From Streptoverticillium olivoreticuli subsp. olivoreticuli (GTDB lineage: Bacteria; Actinomycetota; Actinomycetes; Streptomycetales; Streptomycetaceae): a stretch of 64,000 nt of DNA. The notes under the pieces are model-generated. The model was not told where the DNA came from, did no database searches, and saw only the letters and a program-made list of their open reading frames with translations. Made by a program: the position numbers and the translations under genes. Within the stretch, counting starts at the first letter, position 1. The number at the start of each line of letters is the position of its first letter. This document shows, in pieces, positions 60,661 to 64,000 of this stretch. The DNA lies in the NCBI RefSeq assembly GCF_003391135.1, contig NZ_CP031455.1, positions 6,494,001 to 6,558,000 on the forward strand, read 5' to 3'.

Positions 60661-61452
60661 TCAGCGCTTGTCGCGCTGGCCCTTCGCGAGTTGTTCGGAC
60701 GTCTTGTCGGCGCCGATGCGGCGTTGGACCGCGGCGGACAGGCCCGGGGCGGCGCTGCCGAAGAGGGCGGCCAGGCGCAGGTTCAGTGGGGCCACGTCCA
60801 CCTCGGCGAGGTTCTTCTCGATGGCCCGTACGGTCGCGCGCGCCACGTCCTCGGGGGAGCGGGTGCCGACTCCGCGGGGCAGGGGCGCGCCGGAGTCGGC
60901 GAACATGCCCGCGTCCCTGATGAAGCCGGGGAAGACGGTCGAGACGCCGACGCCGTGGGGCCGCATGTCCTCGCGGAGTGCGAGGGCGAAGCCGCGCATC
61001 CCGAACTTGGTGGCGTTGTAGAGGGACGCCTGCCCGGACGCGGTCTTGCCGGAGAGCGAGGAGATGAAGACCAGGTGACCGCGGCGGCGGGCGGCCATGC
61101 GTTCCCCGGCCAGCTTCGCCATCACGATGGGCGCACGGAGGTTGACGTCGAGCGCGCGGTCGATCTCGCCGATGGAGAAGTCGGCCAGCAGGCCCGTCGC
61201 GGGCAGCGCGGCGTTGGCCACGAGCACGTCGATCTCGCCCGCCGCCTCCAGCAGTTCCTCGACCGCGCCCCGGTCGGCCAGGTCGGCGGGGACGGCCCGG
61301 CCGCCCAGCTTCTCGGCCAGCGGCTCCAGCAGGTCCGTACGGCGCCCGGTGAGCACCACCTCGCCACCTCGGGCGGCCAGGGCCACGGCCAGCGCCTGCC
61401 CGATCCCGCCGGTGGCACCCGTGATCAATACCTTCGCTCCGCGCAGATCCAT
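60661..61452 (-). CDS. SDR-family oxidoreductase
   Basis: A 263-residue classical SDR: KVLITGATGGIGQALAVAL, VLVANAALPATG, VFISSLSGK and SLYNATKFGMRGF (Tyr, Lys). ATG at 61452. It is convergent with the NUDIX gene, nine bases apart, and lies 62 bp downstream of the dctA-type gene on the same strand. Substrate unknown. Confidence 0.87.
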   Translation of the reverse strand: MDLRGAKVLITGATGGIGQALAVALAARGGEVVLTGRRTDLLEPLAEKLGGRAVPADLADRGAVEELLEAAGEIDVLVANAALPATGLLADFSIGEIDRALDVNLRAPIVMAKLAGERMAARRRGHLVFISSLSGKTASGQASLYNATKFGMRGFALALREDMRPHGVGVSTVFPGFIRDAGMFADSGAPLPRGVGTRSPEDVARATVRAIEKNLAEVDVAPLNLRLAALFGSAAPGLSAAVQRRIGADKTSEQLAKGQRDKR

Positions 61453-61514
61453 CCCGCGATGATCCCGCTGTACCTGCCGACAAGCCAGCATATTCACCGG
61501 GCGAATCCAGGGGA

Positions 61515-62888
61515 TCACACCCCCGCCGGCTCCTTCCGCTGCGGCACCGCACCGTGCCCGTCGTCGCCCGTGAGCGAGGACTCGTCGAACGGCATACGGC
61601 CGCCGAGCACCTCGCGGCAGCGGGCGCCGTCGATCTCCTTCGTCCAGGTGCCGATGAGGACCGTCGCCACCGCGTTGCCCGCGAAGTTGGTCAGCGCGCG
61701 GGCCTCGCTCATGAAGCGGTCGATGCCGACGATGAGGCCGACGCCGTCGACCAGTTCGGGGCGGTGGGACTGGAGGCCGCCCGCGAGGGTCGCGAGGCCC
61801 GCGCCGGTCACGCCCGCCGCGCCCTTGGACGCCACGATCATGAAGAGGAGGAGGGAGATCTGCTGGCTCACGGAGAGCGGCTGGCCCATCGCCTCGGCGA
61901 CGAAGAGCGAGGACATCGTCAGATAGATGGCCGTGCCGTCGAGGTTGAAGGAGTAGCCCGTGGGCACGGTGATGCCGACGACGGGGCGGCTGACGCCCAG
62001 GTGCTCCATCTTCGCGATCAGGCGCGGCAGCGCGGACTCGGAGGAGGAGGTGGACAGGATCAGCAGGAACTCCCGGCCCAGATACTTCAGCAGGGCGAAG
62101 ATGTTCACCCCGGCCACCAGCCGCAGCAGCGTGCCGAGCACCACGATCACGAAGAGCAGACAGGTGGTGTAGAAGCCGATCATGATGACGGCGAGGGACT
62201 TGAGCGCGTCCACGCCGGTCGCCCCGACCACGGCGGCCATCGCGCCGAACGCGCCCACCGGCGCCGCCCACATGATCATGGACAGGATGCGGAAGACGAG
62301 CCTCTGAATGTGGGCTATGCCGCGCAGCACCGGCTCGCCGGCCGTGCCCAGCGCCTGGAGCGCGAAGCCCGCGAGCAGCGCCACCAGCAGCGTCTGGAGG
62401 ACCTGGCCGCCGGTGAACGCGGAGACCATGGTGGTCGGGATGATCCCGAGCAGGAAGTCGGCGGTCGACTCGCTCGCACCCTTGGCCTGCGCCTCGCCCG
62501 CGTGCCGCAACGACTCCGTCAGGTGCAGCCCGCTGCCCGGCTCCAGGATGTTGCCGACCACGAGGCCGATGGCGAGGGCCACGGTCGACATCACGAGGAA
62601 GTAGCCGAGCGCGAGCCCGCCGACCGCGCCGACCTTGGCCGCCTTGCGCACGGAACCGACGCCGAGCACGATCGTGCAGAAGATGATCGGCGAGATCATC
62701 ATCTTGATCAGGTTGACGAAGCCGGTGCCCAGCGGCTTCAGCTCGACGGCGACGCCCGGCGCGGCGAAGCCGACCGCGACGCCGACGAGCACCGCCGCGA
62801 TCACCGCGAGGTAGAGGTAGTGCGTACGGTCCCGGCCGGACTTCGCCGGACGGCCCGGCGGTGGCTGCGGTGCGGATTGCGTGGCCAT
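61515..62888 (-). CDS. dctA: Dicarboxylate:cation symporter
   Basis: A 457-residue SLC1/DAACS-family carrier: IKMMISPIIFCTIVLGVGS, LILSTSSSESALPRLIAKME (serine-rich HP1 loop), VPTGYSFNLDGTAIY and GAAGVTGAGLATLAG are diagnostic of C4-dicarboxylate symporters. ATG at 62888 follows GGGGAGAG. Divergent from a DctB/CitA-type sensor kinase gene across 158 bp with a two-tier palindrome, so dicarboxylate-induced expression is likely. Confidence 0.92.
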   Translation of the reverse strand: MATQSAPQPPPGRPAKSGRDRTHYLYLAVIAAVLVGVAVGFAAPGVAVELKPLGTGFVNLIKMMISPIIFCTIVLGVGSVRKAAKVGAVGGLALGYFLVMSTVALAIGLVVGNILEPGSGLHLTESLRHAGEAQAKGASESTADFLLGIIPTTMVSAFTGGQVLQTLLVALLAGFALQALGTAGEPVLRGIAHIQRLVFRILSMIMWAAPVGAFGAMAAVVGATGVDALKSLAVIMIGFYTTCLLFVIVVLGTLLRLVAGVNIFALLKYLGREFLLILSTSSSESALPRLIAKMEHLGVSRPVVGITVPTGYSFNLDGTAIYLTMSSLFVAEAMGQPLSVSQQISLLLFMIVASKGAAGVTGAGLATLAGGLQSHRPELVDGVGLIVGIDRFMSEARALTNFAGNAVATVLIGTWTKEIDGARCREVLGGRMPFDESSLTGDDGHGAVPQRKEPAGV

Positions 62889-62972
62889 GGGTCTCTCCCC
62901 GTTCTTGCGGCTCCAGGAGTTGTGGTGGCTCCGGGACGGCCCCCTCTCCCGACGAGTGGGGCTCCGGCGACT

Positions 62973-63010
62973 ATGCACGCCCATGTGACCGTGGTCACCC
63001 TTGCGTGCAT
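62973..63010. promoter_or_regulatory. Two-tier palindrome between dctA and the sensor kinase gene
   Basis: Outer arms ATGCACGC/GCGTGCAT and inner arms TGACC/GGTCA share one centre (GT at 62991-62992), with five-base spacers on both sides. It lies in the divergent promoter region, the expected place for the response-regulator site. Confidence 0.7.
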
Positions 63011-63046
63011 TACGTTCATGACCCTGCCCAGGTCAGACTGTCCGCC

Positions 63047-64000
63047 ATGCGCAAACCCCGCATACGCCGCCCCCACAGCCTGGCCGGCCGGCTCTTCGCG
63101 ATGCAGACCGTGCTGGTCGCCGCCGTGGTGGCCGGCTGCGCGGCCTTCGCGTACGCCGCCGACCGCGGCCAGGCCGAGGAGTCCGCGCGCCGCCAGGTGA
63201 CGGCGGCGGCGGTGGCCGTGGCGGCGTCCCCGGCCGTGCGGGACGCGGTGCGGTCGGCGGACCCGGCGGCGGCGCTCCAGCCGTACGCCGAGCGGGTCCG
63301 CCGCGACACGGACGTCGACTTCGTGACCATCATGGACCGGGACGGCACCCGCTGGACCCACCCCGACCCGGACCGCATCGGCGAGCGGTTCCTCGGTCAC
63401 ACCGGGCCCGCGCTGGACGGCCGGACCTTCTCCGAGACGTACACCGGGACGCTGGGTCCGTCCGTACGGGCCGTCGCGCCCGTCACCGACGGGCACCGCG
63501 TGATCGCTCTCGTCAGCGCCGGCATCACCGTCGACGCGATCAGCGCCGAGATCCGCCGGCAGCTCATCGGCCTGCTCGGCGTCGCCGTGGGCGCGCTCGC
63601 GCTCGGCGGCGCCGGCACGTACGTCCTCAACGCCCGGCTGCGCCGCCACACCCACGGCATGAACGCCACCGAGCTCAGCCGGATGCACGACTACCACGAG
63701 GCCGCGCTGCACGCCGTGCGCGAAGGGCTGCTGATGCTGGACGGACAGCGGCGCATCGCACTGATCAACGACGGAGGACGGGAACTCCTCGGCCTGGACG
63801 GCGAGGTGATCGGCCGCCGCGTCACCGCCCTCGGCCTGCCGCCCGCGCTCACCGACGCCCTCCTGTCCACCGAGCCGCGCCTGGACGAGCTGCACCTGAC
63901 CGCCGACCGGATCGTGGTCGTCAACACCTCGCCGGTGTCGGGCGGGGAGCGCAGCGGCACGGTGGTGACCCTGCGCGACCACACGGAACTCCAGGCCCTG
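63047..64000 (+). CDS. DctB/CitA-type sensor histidine kinase, N-terminal part
   Basis: 318 residues are visible; the gene runs off the window before the kinase domain. A first membrane helix (FAMQTVLVAAVVAGCAAFAY) is followed by an extracytoplasmic Cache-type sensor (TDVDFVTIMDRDGTRWTHPDPDRIG and VAPVTDGHRVIALVSAGIT), a second helix (LIGLLGVAVGALALGGAGTYVL) and a PAS domain (LHAVREGLLMLDGQRRIALI). This is the CitA/DcuS layout for sensing di- or tricarboxylates. ATG at 63047. Divergent from dctA. Confidence 0.87.
   Translation, partial: MRKPRIRRPHSLAGRLFAMQTVLVAAVVAGCAAFAYAADRGQAEESARRQVTAAAVAVAASPAVRDAVRSADPAAALQPYAERVRRDTDVDFVTIMDRDGTRWTHPDPDRIGERFLGHTGPALDGRTFSETYTGTLGPSVRAVAPVTDGHRVIALVSAGITVDAISAEIRRQLIGLLGVAVGALALGGAGTYVLNARLRRHTHGMNATELSRMHDYHEAALHAVREGLLMLDGQRRIALINDGGRELLGLDGEVIGRRVTALGLPPALTDALLSTEPRLDELHLTADRIVVVNTSPVSGGERSGTVVTLRDHTELQAL

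Noticed and set aside
1..64000. tRNA or rRNA genes
   Set aside because: I saw no cloverleaf with a conserved T-loop or any rRNA segment; a covariance-model scan was not possible here.

Overview
The window reads as a stretch of Streptomyces chromosome. GC is very high, GTG and TTG starts are frequent, TTA codons are rare, and the primary-metabolism block is of Streptomyces type: isobutyryl-CoA mutase, a thioredoxin/TPR protein, a DUF6230/DUF6114 envelope pair, pyk, ackA, pta and pfkA. A gamma-butyrolactone type regulatory pair and Streptomyces-style GC-rich intergenic repeats support this.

Layout. (1) 1-6083 is the right part of an integrated element. It holds a frameshifted end of a replication ATPase/primase-like gene, an AT-rich gene with a C-terminal PD-(D/E)XK-like nuclease motif (591-2078), and a leftward gene group (phosphotransferase, DUF1399-like protein, small membrane protein, hypothetical protein, XRE regulator). 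It ends inside an amino-acid permease gene, of which only the first 134 codons remain. (2) 6593-22452 is core genome: L7/L12-like protein, MarR, DUF3817, icmA with a 24-bp palindromic operator, TetR, YbbN-like protein, DUF6230/DUF6114/secreted protein, pyk-ackA-pta, pfkA and an NmrA-like protein. (3) 22487-30585 is accessory: three tiny coupled genes divergent from an XRE regulator, then a secreted RHS/YD polymorphic toxin with two inserted ricin-type lectin modules, a papain-fold C-terminal toxin and an Imm35-like immunity gene. The toxin gene carries two compensating frameshifts.

(4) 30606-46142 looks like a small, unusual biosynthetic cluster. A leftward, translationally coupled set encodes a WecB-type UDP-GlcNAc 2-epimerase, a cupin protein and a VCBS beta-propeller protein; the last two together resemble a fungal aldos-2-ulose dehydratase split into two genes. 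An imine-reductase-like protein follows. Around them lie two SDRs, a membrane acyltransferase, a MarR/MFS pair, an alpha/beta hydrolase, GalU, a StrR-like regulator with a TTA codon, an AfsA homologue with a TTA codon, an ArpA/ScbR-type receptor and a degenerate SDR. No PKS, NRPS or glycosyltransferase is present, so the product is probably a small sugar-derived molecule under butyrolactone control.

(5) 46225-53957 holds an orphan sugar ABC permease, an AraC regulator, a MacB-like ABC exporter and a DHA2 efflux pump. (6) 54109-59475 is a candidate RiPP locus read leftward: XRE regulator, several small Cys-containing proteins, a 53-residue precursor-like peptide, an intergenic hairpin, an asparagine-synthetase-like enzyme without its glutaminase cysteine, a GNAT and a DUF6624 protein. 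No lasso B proteins are visible. (7) 59687-64000 holds TrmO/TsaA-like, NUDIX, SDR and DctA-type genes and a truncated DctB/CitA-type sensor kinase. A two-tier palindrome lies between the last two.
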